A stretch of DNA of 64,000 bases from VAXT01 sp963850415. GTDB taxonomy: Bacteria > Actinomycetota > Thermoleophilia > Gaiellales > Gaiellaceae. Made by a program: the position numbers and the translations under genes. Where the stretch lies: NCBI GenBank assembly GCA_963850415.1, contig CAWKLE010000004.1:124001-188000 (forward strand), read 5' to 3'. Below, piece by piece: positions 1-8,862 of this stretch (within the stretch, counting starts at the first letter, position 1; each line of letters starts with the position of its first letter). Under the pieces are notes generated by a model. That model saw nothing but the letters and a program-made list of their open reading frames with translations, made no database searches and was not told the origin of the DNA.

Positions 1-308
1 CGCAGCCGGTCGGACACGAGCCCGGCCAGGACCGCCGCCGCGACCCAGAGAGGCAGTGCGACGATCGCCCGCGCGGCGTGATCGACGACGAAGACGAAGA
101 AGAGGGCCCAGCCTCCCGCGGCGACCAGAGCGCCCCATCGCGGCCCGACGAGGAACGCGACCGCTGCTGCGATCAGGAGCGCCAGCGCGGCGGAGGTCTC
201 CGGCGCGGTGACATCGAGCAGCCCGAATGGAATCGTGGCGGCGGCCTCCAGCAGAAGGCCGATCGAAGCCACGACCCAGGCATGAGATCTGAACCACGTG
301 GGCGACAT
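1..308 (-). CDS. Partial integral membrane protein, function unknown
   Basis: The reading frame is open from an ATG at 306-308 leftward off the window edge, about 102 codons without a stop. The product begins MSPTWFRSHAWVVASIGLL and shows three to four hydrophobic stretches, including AALALLIAAAVAFLVG and WALFFVFVVDH, separated by short charged turns, so it is a multi-pass membrane protein. The missing C-terminus prevents a family call. It could be a small histidine kinase sensor domain or a plain membrane protein. I recognise no motif. Confidence 0.5.
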   Translation of the reverse strand, partial: MSPTWFRSHAWVVASIGLLLEAAATIPFGLLDVTAPETSAALALLIAAAVAFLVGPRWGALVAAGGWALFFVFVVDHAARAIVALPLWVAAAVLAGLVSDRL

Positions 309-410
309 GGTCAAGGGGCCGCAGGTGTCGTTTGGGGGAGCATGACCCAGTTCGCGCAGGAACGCGAGAACCCTAGCCGTTGTTCGTCTCGACGGCCTCG
401 GCGCGGCCGG

Positions 411-776
411 TCACTCGGGCTCGTGCGTGACGGCCTCGATGTTGTTGCCCTCGACGTCGAGCACGTAAGCCCCGTAGTAGTGCTCGTGGTAGACGCGGCG
501 AACCCCCGGCGGGCCGTTGTCCCGTCCGCCCGCGGCCAGCGCCGCTGCGTGGAACGCGTCGACGCTGTGCCGGTCTGGGCTGTGGAAGGCGACGTGGACG
601 GGCGCGCTCGGCTCGCCGCGCTGCGCGAGGAAGAAGTCCGGCTTGCCTCCGGCCGCGAAGCCTGCGCCCTCGACGAAGTCCATCGTCAGCTTGTAGCCGA
701 GCGGCGCGAGCGCACGCGCGTAGAACACCTTCGCGGCCTCGACGTCGGCGACGTTGAGCGTTACGTGATCGAGCAT
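411..776 (-). CDS. VOC-family (glyoxalase/bleomycin-resistance-like) protein
   Basis: A 121-residue protein beginning MLDHVTLNVADVEAAKVFY, the classic first beta-alpha unit of the vicinal-oxygen-chelate fold. The second half ends with YYGAYVLDVEGNNIEAVTHE, the usual closing strand with a metal-ligand-type Glu. Members bind a divalent metal and act as lyases, dioxygenases or resistance proteins; the substrate here is unknown. A start three codons upstream at 785 (MSAMLD) is equally possible. The gene is divergent from the amidohydrolase at 796 with only about 10-20 bases between starts. Confidence 0.8.
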   Translation of the reverse strand: MLDHVTLNVADVEAAKVFYARALAPLGYKLTMDFVEGAGFAAGGKPDFFLAQRGEPSAPVHVAFHSPDRHSVDAFHAAALAAGGRDNGPPGVRRVYHEHYYGAYVLDVEGNNIEAVTHEPE

Positions 777-795
777 CGCTGACATTCTTGCTGTT

Positions 796-2338
796 GTGAT
801 CATCGAGAACGGGACGATCAGGACGATGGACGCGTCGATTCCCGTCGCCAGGGCGGTCGCGATCGCCGGCGAGCACGTCGCGGGTGGGGTCGGAACGCAC
901 GAGACCGCGCTCGCCTCCCCCGATCGCGTCGACCTCGGCGGACGCTGCGTCCTGCCCGGCTTCAGCGACGCGCACGTGCACTTTCCCTCGTGGTCGCTCG
1001 CGCAGCGGGAGGTGCGCCTGGAGGACACGGCTTCGCTCGACGAGACCCTTGCGCGCGTGGCATCGGCGGTCGAGTCCGTCGAGCCCGGCCGCTGGCTTCG
1101 TGGACGCGGCTGGCGGAGCGGCGACTGGTCGCCCGCCGTCGAGCCCACGCGACAGGGGCTCGACGCTGTCACCGGTGACACGCCGACCGCGCTCACGGCC
1201 CGCGACTACCACTCGCTCTGGCTCAACTCTGCCGCGCTCGCCCAGGCGGACGGCGATCTCCAGGTCGAGGGAGGCGTGGTCGAGGTGGACGCCGACGGCG
1301 AGCCCACGGGCGTCCTGCGCGAGGAGTCGGCGTGGCGGTTCCGCGACCGCTTCCTGCTCGGGTCAGACGACGAGTTCGTGGACGCGATGCGGGAGGGACT
1401 CCGGATCGCCGCGTCCCGAGGAGTGACCGCCGTGCACGACAAGGACGGCTGGCTCGGGGCGTTGCGGTTCTGGCAGCGCCTGGCCGGCGAGGGCGGGCTC
1501 ACGCTCCGCGTCTGGCAGTCCCTGCCGTACGACCACATCGCCCGGCTGGAGGAGATCGGGCTCCGCGCCGGGCTCGGCGACGACCGGCTGCGCATCGGCT
1601 ATCTGAAGGTCTTCATGGACGGGACGCTCGGGCTCGCAGACCGCGCGAATGCTCGACGGCTCCGGGGTCGAGATCACGAGCCGCGAGGAGCTCGCCGAGA
1701 TCGTCCGCGCCGGTGCACGGGCGGGTTGGCCCGTCGCGGTGCACGCGATCGGCGACCTCGCGAACCGCGACGCGCTCGACGCCTTCGAAGAGACCCGCGA
1801 CGAGTGGGCGCCGCTCGGGCTCAGGCCGCGCATCGAGCACGCGCAGCTCCTGGCCGAGGAGGACATCCCGCGCTTCGGCCGGCTGGGCGTCACGGCGTCC
1901 GTCCAGTTCAGCCACGCCCCGTCCGACCGGGACATCGCGGACCGCAACTGGGCCGGGATGACCGACCGCGCATACGCCTACCGCTCGCTGCTCGACTCAG
2001 GTGCCGTGGTCGCGAACGGCTCCGACGCACCGATCGAGGAGCTCGAGCCGCTGGCCGGGATCCGCGCCGGGGTGCTCCGCTCGCTCGACGAGCGCGAGGC
2101 GTGGCATCCGGAGCAGGCGGTCACGGTCGAGGAGGCGCTGGAGGCGACGATCCTCGCGCCGGCCTGGCTCGCGCGCGAGGAACGGAAGCGCGGGAAGCTG
2201 CTCCCCGGGTACCTGGCCGACCTCGTCGTGCTCGACCGCGACCCGCTCGCGATCCCCCCGGAGGAGCTGCCGGAGGTCGAAGTGGTGGCGACGATGGTCG
2301 GCGGCCGCTGGGTTTTCAACCCACCGCCGTGGGATTGA
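796..2338 (+). CDS. YtcJ-like amidohydrolase (amidohydrolase 3 family), interrupted by a one-base frameshift
   Basis: Metal-dependent hydrolase of the amidohydrolase superfamily, likely acting on an N-substituted amide or formamide. The first frame (GTG start at 796) carries MIIENGTIRTMDAS, the metal motif DAHVHF, and continues to VFMDGTLG. The second frame carries VAVHAIGD, RIEHAQ, ANGSDAPIE and the C-terminal beta-sandwich segment LADLVVLDRDPL. Removing one G from the run at 1630-1632 gives TLGSQTARMLDGSG and joins the halves into about 513 residues, the normal family length. The break may be a sequencing error. Convergent with the M20 peptidase. Confidence 0.8.
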
Positions 2339-2368
2339 GCAACGCCTCGAGTTCTCGCCACGGATTCT

Positions 2369-2392
2369 CTGGGGAACCTCCCGGTTCCCCAG
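2369..2392. terminator. Bidirectional hairpin terminator between convergent genes
   Basis: Perfect 10-bp stem CTGGGGAACC / GGTTCCCCAG with loop TCCC, between the convergent amidohydrolase and peptidase genes. No T-run follows on either strand. Two further GC hairpins follow at about 2406-2436 (GTCCGC/GCGGAC and GGCGGC/GCCGCC). The same core sequence recurs in the hairpin at 23165-23197. Confidence 0.6.
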
Positions 2393-2460
2393 ACCCCTCC
2401 ACCGGTCCGCTGCGCGGACAGGCGGCTTCGCCGCCGGACGCACAACCCGCCGCCCTGGGA

Positions 2461-3793
2461 CTAGAGCTCGCCGAGCGAGCGGAAGAGCTCTTTCGCGGTC
2501 TCGACGCCGAGCGCGATGTACTCGACGCGGAAGCGCTCGTTCGGCGAGTGGATGTTCCCCTCGGGCAGGTCGAACCCGGTCAAGATCGTCGGGATCTGCC
2601 GGCTCTCGAGCGCGGCCATCACGGGGAGCGAGCCGCCGATCCGGATCAACAGCGGCCGCGCGCCGATCACGCGCTCGAACGCGTCCTGGCCGAGCGCGAT
2701 CGCCGGGTCGTCGGGCTGCACGAGAGCCGCGGGCGCGCTCGCGATCAACTCGATCTCGACGTCGGCGCCCTCGGGCGCGGCCTCGCGCATCAGCCGCTCC
2801 ATCTCCGCCGCAATCAGCCTTCTCGTCCTGACCGGGCACGAGCCGGATCGACACGTTCGCCTCCGCCTCGACCCCGATCACGGTCTTCTGCAGCACCGGC
2901 TCTCCGCCCAGGACGCCGTGCACGTCGACGGCCGGCTCGACGCACGTGCGCAGGTAGAAGTCCTCGGCCGCGCGCGGATCGGCCGGGCGAGCGCCCTGCG
3001 CGGAGAGCGCCTCGGAGCCCGGCTCGAGAGCGCTCCAGCTCTCGATCTCCTCGTCGCTCGGCCTGACGATCCCGGCGCGCAGCGGCTCCGGGACGCTCCC
3101 GTCCCGCGGCAACACGGCGCCGAGCACCTGCAGGAGCACGTGGCTCGCGTTCAGCGCCGCGCCCCCGAAGACGCCGGAGTGGAGATCCTTCTCGCCTGTC
3201 CGCACCCGAACGTGGAAGTACACGATCCCGCGCGTCGCCACGAAGAACGCGGGCTTGCCGGGCGCGAGCATGTTCCCGTCGAAGATCACGCAGGCGTCTG
3301 CGCCGCGCTCGTCCGCCTCCAGGAAGTCGATGATCGAATGGCCGCCCGACTCCTCCTCGCCGTCGCACGTGAAGCGCACGTTCACCGGGAGAGCGCCCTC
3401 GGCCGCGAGCAGCGCGGCGGCCTTGAGGAGGATGTAGAGCTGACCCTTGTCGTCGGCGACTCCGCGCGCGTAGAGCCAGCCGTCGCGGACTGTCGGCTCG
3501 AACGGCGGAGACTCCCAGAGCTCGAGCGGCGCGGGCGGCTGAACGTCGAAGTGCCCGTACGCGATCACCGTCGGCGCGTCGTCGGCGCCCTCGGACGCGC
3601 GGAACTCGCCGATCACGAGCGGATGCTTCTCGGTCGCCACCAGCTCCGCCTCCCCGCCGGCGGCGCGGATGAAGTTCCGCACCCACTCGGCCGCGCGCAC
3701 GACCTCGTCGACGAGCTCGGGGTCGGCGCTGACGCTCGGGATGCGCAGGAGCTCGTCGAGCTCCTCCATCCAGTCGTGCGGCGGTTCCGCCAT
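2461..3793 (-). CDS. M20-family metallopeptidase/dipeptidase, interrupted by a one-base frameshift
   Basis: Zinc di- or aminopeptidase with the M20 layout: AYGHFDVQPP (first metal His/Asp) near residue 90, GEEESGGHS (catalytic Glu and metal Glu), DGNMLAPGKPA (metal Asp), then the dimerisation lid and the C-terminal metal-binding part. The frame changes after LVPGQDEKA; dropping one base at about 2815 gives EKAIAAEMERLMREAAPEG and restores about 443 residues, the typical length of M20 dipeptidases. ATG start at 3793. Probably cytoplasmic peptide turnover. It lies 16 bases beyond the end of the sigma-factor gene on the same strand. Confidence 0.85.
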
Positions 3794-3809
3794 GGCGGCG
3801 GAGCCTATC

Positions 3810-4895
3810 TCAGGCGACTTCGCGAAGCTTCTGGCAATCGGCCAGCGCGCGGAGCTTCTTCAGGCACTGGTTCTCGATCTGCCTGATCCGCTCGCGCGTG
3901 ACGTTGAACGCGCGTCCCACCTCGTCCAGCGTCCGCGGTTGCTCGCCGTCGAGCCCGTAGCGCATCTCGAGGATCTTCTGCTCCCTCGGCGAGAGCGAGC
4001 ACAGGATCTGCTTGAGCGTGTCGCGGCGGAGCGCCTGCTCGGCCGACTCCTCGGGCAGCGGCGCCGTCTCGTCGGTCAGGAAGTGGCCGAACTCCGACTC
4101 CTCGTCGTCGCCGACCGGCTTCTCGAGCGAGACGGGCAGCTGCGAGCTGCGCCTGATCTGCTCGACCTCCTCGGCGCTCAGGTCGAGCTCGCGCCCGATC
4201 TCGAGCGCGGTCGGCTCGCGGCCCAGCTCGCCGCGGAGCTTCCGCTCCGAGCGCACGATCTTGTTCAGCTTCTCGACGACGTGCACGGGCATGCGGATCG
4301 TCCGCGACTTGTCCGCGAGCGCGCGCGCGACGGCCTGGCGAATCCACCAGGTCGCGTACGTCGAGAACTTGAACCCCTTGCGGTAGTCGAACTTCTCGGC
4401 GGCGCGAACGAGGCCGATCGTCCCCTCCTGGATCAGATCCAGGAACGGCAGCCCCTGGTTGCGGTAGCGCTTGGCGATCGACACGACGAGGCGCAGGTTC
4501 GCCTCGACCATGCACTGCTTCGCGTAGTGGTCGCCCCGCTCGATCTTCTTCGCGAGCTCGACCTCCTGCGACGCGGTCAGCAGGTCGACCTTGCCGATGT
4601 CCTTCAGAAAGAGCTGGAGCGCGTCTGTCGAGACGTCCGGCGCGTCGAGGTCGAGTGGTTCCTCCTCGACTTCTTCCTCGGCGGGCACGACCTCGATATG
4701 CAGCTCCTCGAGCACCCCGTAGAACTCGTCGATCTGCCCCGTCTCGAGAGACAGCTCGTCGAGAGCAAGCGTGATCTCCTCGGCCGTGAGCTTTCCGGCC
4801 TGTCGCCCAGCCTGAACGAGCTCCCAGAGCTCGTCGACTTCGAGGACACCCCCCGGCGCCCCGGCACGCGCTGTCCCTTGCTCCCCTCCGCTCAA
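3810..4895 (-). CDS. rpoD: Principal RNA polymerase sigma factor (sigma-70, RpoD/SigA type)
   Basis: A 361-residue primary sigma factor. A short region 1.1 (residues about 18-70) is followed by an acidic linker, region 1.2 (STDALQLFLKDIGKVDLL), region 2 (ANLRLVVSIAKRYRNQGLPF, DLIQEGTIGLVRAAEKFD, FSTYATWWIRQAV), region 3 and region 4 with the helix-turn-helix DEVGRAFNVTRERIRQIE. It recognises -10/-35 housekeeping promoters. Start is TTG at 4895, chosen because GGAGGGGG lies seven bases upstream; an excellent -35/-10 pair lies upstream. Confidence 0.95.
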   Translation of the reverse strand: MSGGEQGTARAGAPGGVLEVDELWELVQAGRQAGKLTAEEITLALDELSLETGQIDEFYGVLEELHIEVVPAEEEVEEEPLDLDAPDVSTDALQLFLKDIGKVDLLTASQEVELAKKIERGDHYAKQCMVEANLRLVVSIAKRYRNQGLPFLDLIQEGTIGLVRAAEKFDYRKGFKFSTYATWWIRQAVARALADKSRTIRMPVHVVEKLNKIVRSERKLRGELGREPTALEIGRELDLSAEEVEQIRRSSQLPVSLEKPVGDDEESEFGHFLTDETAPLPEESAEQALRRDTLKQILCSLSPREQKILEMRYGLDGEQPRTLDEVGRAFNVTRERIRQIENQCLKKLRALADCQKLREVA

Positions 4896-4919
4896 CTCGG
4901 TTCCCCCTCCCGGTCTCTC

Positions 4920-4947
4920 ACGGTAGTTGCAGCTGGTGAAATGTCAA
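4920..4947 (-). promoter_or_regulatory. Predicted sigma-70 promoter of rpoD
   Basis: On the minus strand a perfect -35 TTGACA (4942-4947) is followed after 16 bases by -10 TACCGT (4920-4925), about 25 bases from the TTG start and just before the GGAGGGGG ribosome-binding site. Confidence 0.65.
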
Positions 4948-5049
4948 CGTATCTCTAGGCCGCGGCAGTCTTTCAAGCGGTATAGAGCTACGTCCATAGG
5001 CCGAAGGACCCATCTTACGGTCCATAAGTCCTATTCGTGACGAACTTGT

Positions 5050-6030
5050 TCATACGCCCTCTAGACCGGCGAGGAGGCGCTTCGCTTCCCGGGCGAGCGG
5101 CGAGCCGGGTTGCTCCTTGCGCACGAGGCGGAGCTGGCGCTTGCCCTCGGCCAGCGCGCCGGGTTGGGCACGGGCCATCCAGAGCAGCATGAGGCCGAGG
5201 TGGAACCGGACCGTGGCGGCGTGCGGATAGCGCTTCGTGAGCGGGCCGAGGCGCGAGAACGCTGCCGACGGCTTGCTCTTGTCGAAGCGGCCGACGGCGG
5301 CCGCGACCTGCGTCTCCGGATCGCCGGAGTCGAGCCGGGCGGCGGCGTCGAACTGCCGTTGGGCGGAGAGGCGGCGGCCGAGCCGCTGAAGCGCGAGCCC
5401 GTACAGGAGCTTCGCGTGGGCATCGGGCCTGGAGGCGTCCTTCCTGAGCAGCTCGAACTGGCGCGGAGGCGACAGGCCGGCGAGCCGGGCCGGCGGCGCG
5501 AAGCTCGGGACGAACAGGGGCTCGCCGGGAGGGAACGCAGGATGCAGGACGTCGTCCGCACGTTGGGCGGACATGGTGTCCGGCTGGGCGGACGCCGCTC
5601 GCCGCCAGGCCGCCGTTGCCTGCGCGGAGTCGCCGGCCCACAGGTTCGCGTAGCCGAGGTGGAGCAGGACGAGCGAGTCCTGCGGATGCTCCTGCGCCAG
5701 TCGCTCGAGCGTGGCGGGGCCCGAGCCCGGCCAGGCGGCGAACGCGGCACCGACCTGAGCCGCGGGCGAGTGGTACCGGACGAAGATCCGTCCGGCCGCG
5801 GCTCGCTGCTTGGTCGAGTAGAGGCGTTCCGCTCGCCGGAGCGACCTCGCCTCCGGATCGGTGCGAACTCCGAGGTCGAGCGCGAGCGGCGGCGCACCGG
5901 CGAGCGGGACCGGCTTGTTCTGGTTTCCACTCTTGCCGTTGGAGGTGATCACGGCCAGCGCGACAGTCCCGCCCGCGGCGAGGCAGGCGGCGGCGCCGGC
6001 GATGACGATGATCCGTGCTCGGGGGCTCAT
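5050..6030 (-). CDS. Membrane-anchored TPR-like protein, function unknown
   Basis: A 326-residue protein with one N-terminal hydrophobic segment (residues about 6-28, IIVIAGAAACLAAGGTVALA) followed by a soluble alpha-helical domain. The repeats SLVLLHLGYANLWAGDSAQA, AKLLYGLALQRLGRRLSAQR and ATVRFHLGLMLLWMARAQPG look like tetratricopeptide units. Probably anchored in the membrane with the TPR scaffold outside. ATG start at 6030. No enzymatic motif and no informative neighbour apart from rpoD downstream. Confidence 0.75.
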   Translation of the reverse strand: MSPRARIIVIAGAAACLAAGGTVALAVITSNGKSGNQNKPVPLAGAPPLALDLGVRTDPEARSLRRAERLYSTKQRAAAGRIFVRYHSPAAQVGAAFAAWPGSGPATLERLAQEHPQDSLVLLHLGYANLWAGDSAQATAAWRRAASAQPDTMSAQRADDVLHPAFPPGEPLFVPSFAPPARLAGLSPPRQFELLRKDASRPDAHAKLLYGLALQRLGRRLSAQRQFDAAARLDSGDPETQVAAAVGRFDKSKPSAAFSRLGPLTKRYPHAATVRFHLGLMLLWMARAQPGALAEGKRQLRLVRKEQPGSPLAREAKRLLAGLEGV

Positions 6031-6217
6031 TCAGTGCCCCATCCGGCAATGCATCCCGGCCCCTGGCCCGCGATCACACAGCGCCAGAGTCCACCCTCGC
6101 CGTAACCAAGGCTGCAAGCCTTGGCCGCGGTCGAGTGCGGCCTCTGGCTTGGTGCTCGCGACCCAGGAGCTCGGCGGCATCACCGGACGGGACACTAGCC
6201 CCGATTATCCTTGGGGC

Positions 6218-7390
6218 ATGGCGGGCGACCGCGAGCTTGTCCTCGAAGTCGATGCGGAGCGCGCGCGCGAGCTCCTCCGATCGGACCATCCGCCGGCCTT
6301 CGTCGACATCCGCGAGGAGTGGGAGCTCGAGTCCGGGACGATCGCCGGCTCGGAGCACATTCCGATGGGCGACGTCGGCGCGCGGCTCGACCCGGAACGC
6401 GATCGGCACATCGTCCTCTACTGCGCGCACGGCAACCGCTCGTTGCGGCTGGCGAAGGCGATGCACGCGCATGGCTTCGAGGACGTCGTGTCGCTCGCCG
6501 GCGGAATCACAGCGTGGGCCGAGGCGGGCCTTCCGGTCGAGATCCCGGGCGGGCTCGACGAGGCACAGCGCATTCGCTACAGCCGGCACGTTTTGATCCC
6601 CGAGATCGGCGTCGCGGGGCAGGAGCGGCTGCTCGCCGCGAACGTGCTCGTCGTCGGTGCGGGAGGCCTCGGCTCTCCGGCCGCGCTCTACCTCGCGGCC
6701 GCGGGCATCGGGCGGCTGGGGATCGTGGACGACGACCTCGTCGACGAGTCCAACCTCCAGCGGCAGGTGCTCCACTCGACCGCCGCGCTCGGTGAGCCGA
6801 AGGTCGCCTCGGCGGAGCGGAGGGTTCGCGAGCTGAACCCGGACGTCGAGGTCGTCCCCTACCGCGAGCGCCTCGGCGCGGACAACGTCGACGGAATCCT
6901 CGACGAGGGCTGGGAGGTGATCGTCGACGGGGCCGACAACTTCCCGACCCGCTATCTCCTGAACGACGCGTCCGTGTGGCACGGCATCCCCGTCGTCCAC
7001 GGCTCGATCTTCCGCTTCGAGGGCCAGGCCACCGTCTTCGCCCCGAGAACGACTTTGCAACAGACTGTTACTACGTCGGTTGGGCCCGGCCCCTGTTACC
7101 GGTGCCTCTTCCCGCAGCCGCCTCCGCCGGAGCTCGCGCCGAGCTGCGCCGAGGGCGGCGTGCTGGGTGTGCTCCCCGGGGTGATCGGCTCGATCCAGGG
7201 GGCGGAAACGCTCAAGCTCGTGCTCGGGATCGGCGAGCCTCTCGTCGGGCGCCTGCTGCTGTACGACGCGCTGGCCGGATCGTTCGATGAGGTCTCTGTC
7301 CGGCGCGACCCCGGCTGCCCCGTCTGCGGCGACTCCCCCACGATCACCGAGTACGTCGACTACGTCGAATTCTGTGCTGGTCCCGGCTGA
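6218..7390 (+). CDS. Rhodanese-E1 fusion: ThiF/MoeB-family sulfur-carrier adenylyltransferase/sulfurtransferase
   Basis: A 390-residue protein. Residues about 1-100 are a rhodanese domain with active-site loop YCAHGNRS; residues about 110-390 are a ThiF/MoeB domain with ATP loop GAGGLGSPA, DDDLVDESNLQRQ, and the catalytic-Cys region PSCAEGGVLG. CYRC and CPVC are the paired zinc cysteines. It should adenylate and sulfurate the C-terminal Gly of a small carrier protein for cofactor or cysteine synthesis. MoeZ-type relatives carry rhodanese at the C-terminus; here it is N-terminal. A 29-bp repeat adds TLQQTVT in front of GPGPCYRC. ATG at 6218 follows TATCCT by six bases, so the mRNA may be leaderless. 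Confidence 0.9.
   Translation: MAGDRELVLEVDAERARELLRSDHPPAFVDIREEWELESGTIAGSEHIPMGDVGARLDPERDRHIVLYCAHGNRSLRLAKAMHAHGFEDVVSLAGGITAWAEAGLPVEIPGGLDEAQRIRYSRHVLIPEIGVAGQERLLAANVLVVGAGGLGSPAALYLAAAGIGRLGIVDDDLVDESNLQRQVLHSTAALGEPKVASAERRVRELNPDVEVVPYRERLGADNVDGILDEGWEVIVDGADNFPTRYLLNDASVWHGIPVVHGSIFRFEGQATVFAPRTTLQQTVTTSVGPGPCYRCLFPQPPPPELAPSCAEGGVLGVLPGVIGSIQGAETLKLVLGIGEPLVGRLLLYDALAGSFDEVSVRRDPGCPVCGDSPTITEYVDYVEFCAGPG
7050..7078. repeat. 29-bp palindromic coding repeat, copy 1
   Basis: Imperfect palindrome centred on an A: arms CGACTT/(A)CGTCG-type outside and AACAG/CTGTT inside, identical to the copy at 38254-38282 except for one base in the right outer arm (C here, A there). It lies in frame inside the E1 gene and encodes TLQQTVT. 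Relatives run directly from the FEGQATVF segment into GPCYRC, so these residues look like an insertion. Confidence 0.85.
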
Positions 7391-7745
7391 GGTGCGGCGT
7401 GAGCTCGAGCGGCACGCGCTCGAGGAGGCGCCGAACGAGGCTTGCGGCCTCGTCCTCTTCCGCGACGGGCGCGCGGTCGGCTACGAGCGCGGGCGCAACG
7501 CGGACGCGTCCCCGTACCGGTTCAGGCTCGAGGTCGAGCCGGAGGTCTGGTTCCTCGAGGACGAGGGCTATGAGCTCGCGGTCTTCCACTCGCACCCGAG
7601 CTCGCCGCCGAAGCCGTCGCGGGCCGACCTCGAGCGGGCCGGCCTCTGGGCGGCGCGACCCTGGCTGATCCTCCGCACCGACACCCGTGAGCTCGCGGCG
7701 TGGCGGCTCGACAACGGCGGCGCGGAGCCGATCCCGATTGCGTAG
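7374..7745 (+). CDS. JAMM/MPN+ zinc metalloprotease (Mov34/Mec-like)
   Basis: A 123-residue single-domain JAMM protease. The metal motif is complete: HSHPSSPPKPSRAD (His-x-His-x7-Ser-x2-Asp) plus an upstream catalytic Glu in ALEEAPNEACGL. Bacterial members such as Mec of mycobacteria cleave an amino acid or peptide from the C-terminus of a sulfur-carrier protein. The GTG start at 7374 lies inside the preceding E1 gene (17-base overlap), so the two are translationally coupled, as expected for one sulfur-carrier pathway. The carrier protein itself is not in the window. Confidence 0.85.
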   Translation: MLVPAEVRRELERHALEEAPNEACGLVLFRDGRAVGYERGRNADASPYRFRLEVEPEVWFLEDEGYELAVFHSHPSSPPKPSRADLERAGLWAARPWLILRTDTRELAAWRLDNGGAEPIPIA

Positions 7746-8856
7746 CGTCGTCGTCGTCGGCGCGGGGATCTTCGGCGGCTCGCTCGCCCTTCGGCTCGTC
7801 TCGAGCGGCTGGGACGTCACCCTCGTCGAGCAGTACCCGCCGGGACACGTGCGCGCCGCCTCGGGCGGCGAATCGCGGCTGATCCGCTTCTCGCACGGCG
7901 ACAACGCCTGGTACACGCGCTCTGCCCGCCGCGCACTCGACCTCTGGCGCGATCTCGAGCGCGAGACCGCAACGGAGCTCCTCGTGCCGTCGGGGGTCGC
8001 CTGGTTCTTCACGGGCAGGCACGGTTGGGGCGAGGAGAGCGAGCGCGTTCTCCGAGAGCAGGGGATCGCGGTCGAGCTCCTCGCGCCCGACGAAGGCGCT
8101 CGGCTCTGGCCGAGCTTCAACGGGGAGGGGCTCGAGTCGATCCTGTTCGAGCCCGAGGCCGGAGTGCTCCGTGCGCGTGACGCGACCCGGGTCACGGCCG
8201 AGCTCGCGATCGAGCGCGGAGCCCGCTTCGTCACCGGGACCGCCGCACCCGAGGACGACGCGGTCCTCGTCGGCGGCGACCGGCTGGAGGCGGACCGGAT
8301 CGTCTGGGCGGGGGGCGCGTGGCTCGCCGGGCTCTTCCCGGAGCTCGTCGACCTGCGCGTAACGAGGCAGGACGTCTACTTCTTCGGGGCGCCGGCAGGC
8401 TGGCAGGCGCCGTCCGTTCCCGGGTGGGTCGACTTCGACAACGGCGTGTACGGCGTCGGCGACCTCGACGGCCGTGGGTTCAAGGCGAGCCCCGACCGCG
8501 AAGGGCCGGCGTTCGACCCGGATGCAGGCGAGCGCGTCGCCTCCGACGAGAAGGAGCGCGAGGCGCGCGAGTACGTCGCTCTCCGCTTTCCGGCGCTGGC
8601 CGGAGCGCCGCTCGTCGGCACGCGCTCCTGCCCCTACTCGCTCACGAGCGACACGAACCTCCTGATCGCGCCGCACCCCGAGTACGAGCATGTCTGGCTC
8701 TTCGGCGGCGGCTCCGGACACGGCTTCAAGCACGGGCCCGCGCTCGCGGAATACGTGGAGAAGCTGCTGAACGGAGAGGAGGAGCCGGACCCGGTGTTCG
8801 CGCTCGGGACGCGGTCACCAGGGGGCGGCTTGCGCGCCCCCTGGATCGAGCGCTAA
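7738..8856 (+). CDS. FAD-dependent amino-acid oxidoreductase (DAO / sarcosine-oxidase family)
   Basis: A 372-residue flavoenzyme. The dinucleotide-binding fingerprint VVVVGAGIFGGSLALRL is at the very N-terminus, followed by LVEQYPPG and the flavin segment GGESRLIRFSHGD typical of monomeric sarcosine oxidase and N-methyltryptophan oxidase. The C-terminal FAD motif is LFGGGSGHGFKHGPALAEYV. It should oxidise an N-methyl or primary amine of an amino acid; substrate unknown. The TTG start at 7738 overlaps the JAMM stop by eight bases. The 3' end contains a strong hairpin. Confidence 0.88.
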   Translation: MRSVVVVGAGIFGGSLALRLVSSGWDVTLVEQYPPGHVRAASGGESRLIRFSHGDNAWYTRSARRALDLWRDLERETATELLVPSGVAWFFTGRHGWGEESERVLREQGIAVELLAPDEGARLWPSFNGEGLESILFEPEAGVLRARDATRVTAELAIERGARFVTGTAAPEDDAVLVGGDRLEADRIVWAGGAWLAGLFPELVDLRVTRQDVYFFGAPAGWQAPSVPGWVDFDNGVYGVGDLDGRGFKASPDREGPAFDPDAGERVASDEKEREAREYVALRFPALAGAPLVGTRSCPYSLTSDTNLLIAPHPEYEHVWLFGGGSGHGFKHGPALAEYVEKLLNGEEEPDPVFALGTRSPGGGLRAPWIER

Positions 8857-8862
8857 CGCGCT
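8818..8862. terminator. Two hairpins at a convergent gene end, the first inside the coding region
   Basis: CCAGGGGGCG / CGCCCCCTGG (8818-8844) overlaps the last codons of the oxidoreductase gene, and AGCGC-TAAC-GCGCT (8849-8862) contains its stop codon. The minus-strand cupredoxin gene ends at 8861, so the pair may stop transcription from both sides. Confidence 0.5.

Noticed and set aside
7050..7078. The 29-bp palindrome as a regulatory operator
   Set aside because: Both copies are deep inside coding regions, in the same frame, and not near any promoter, so a coding insertion explains them better.
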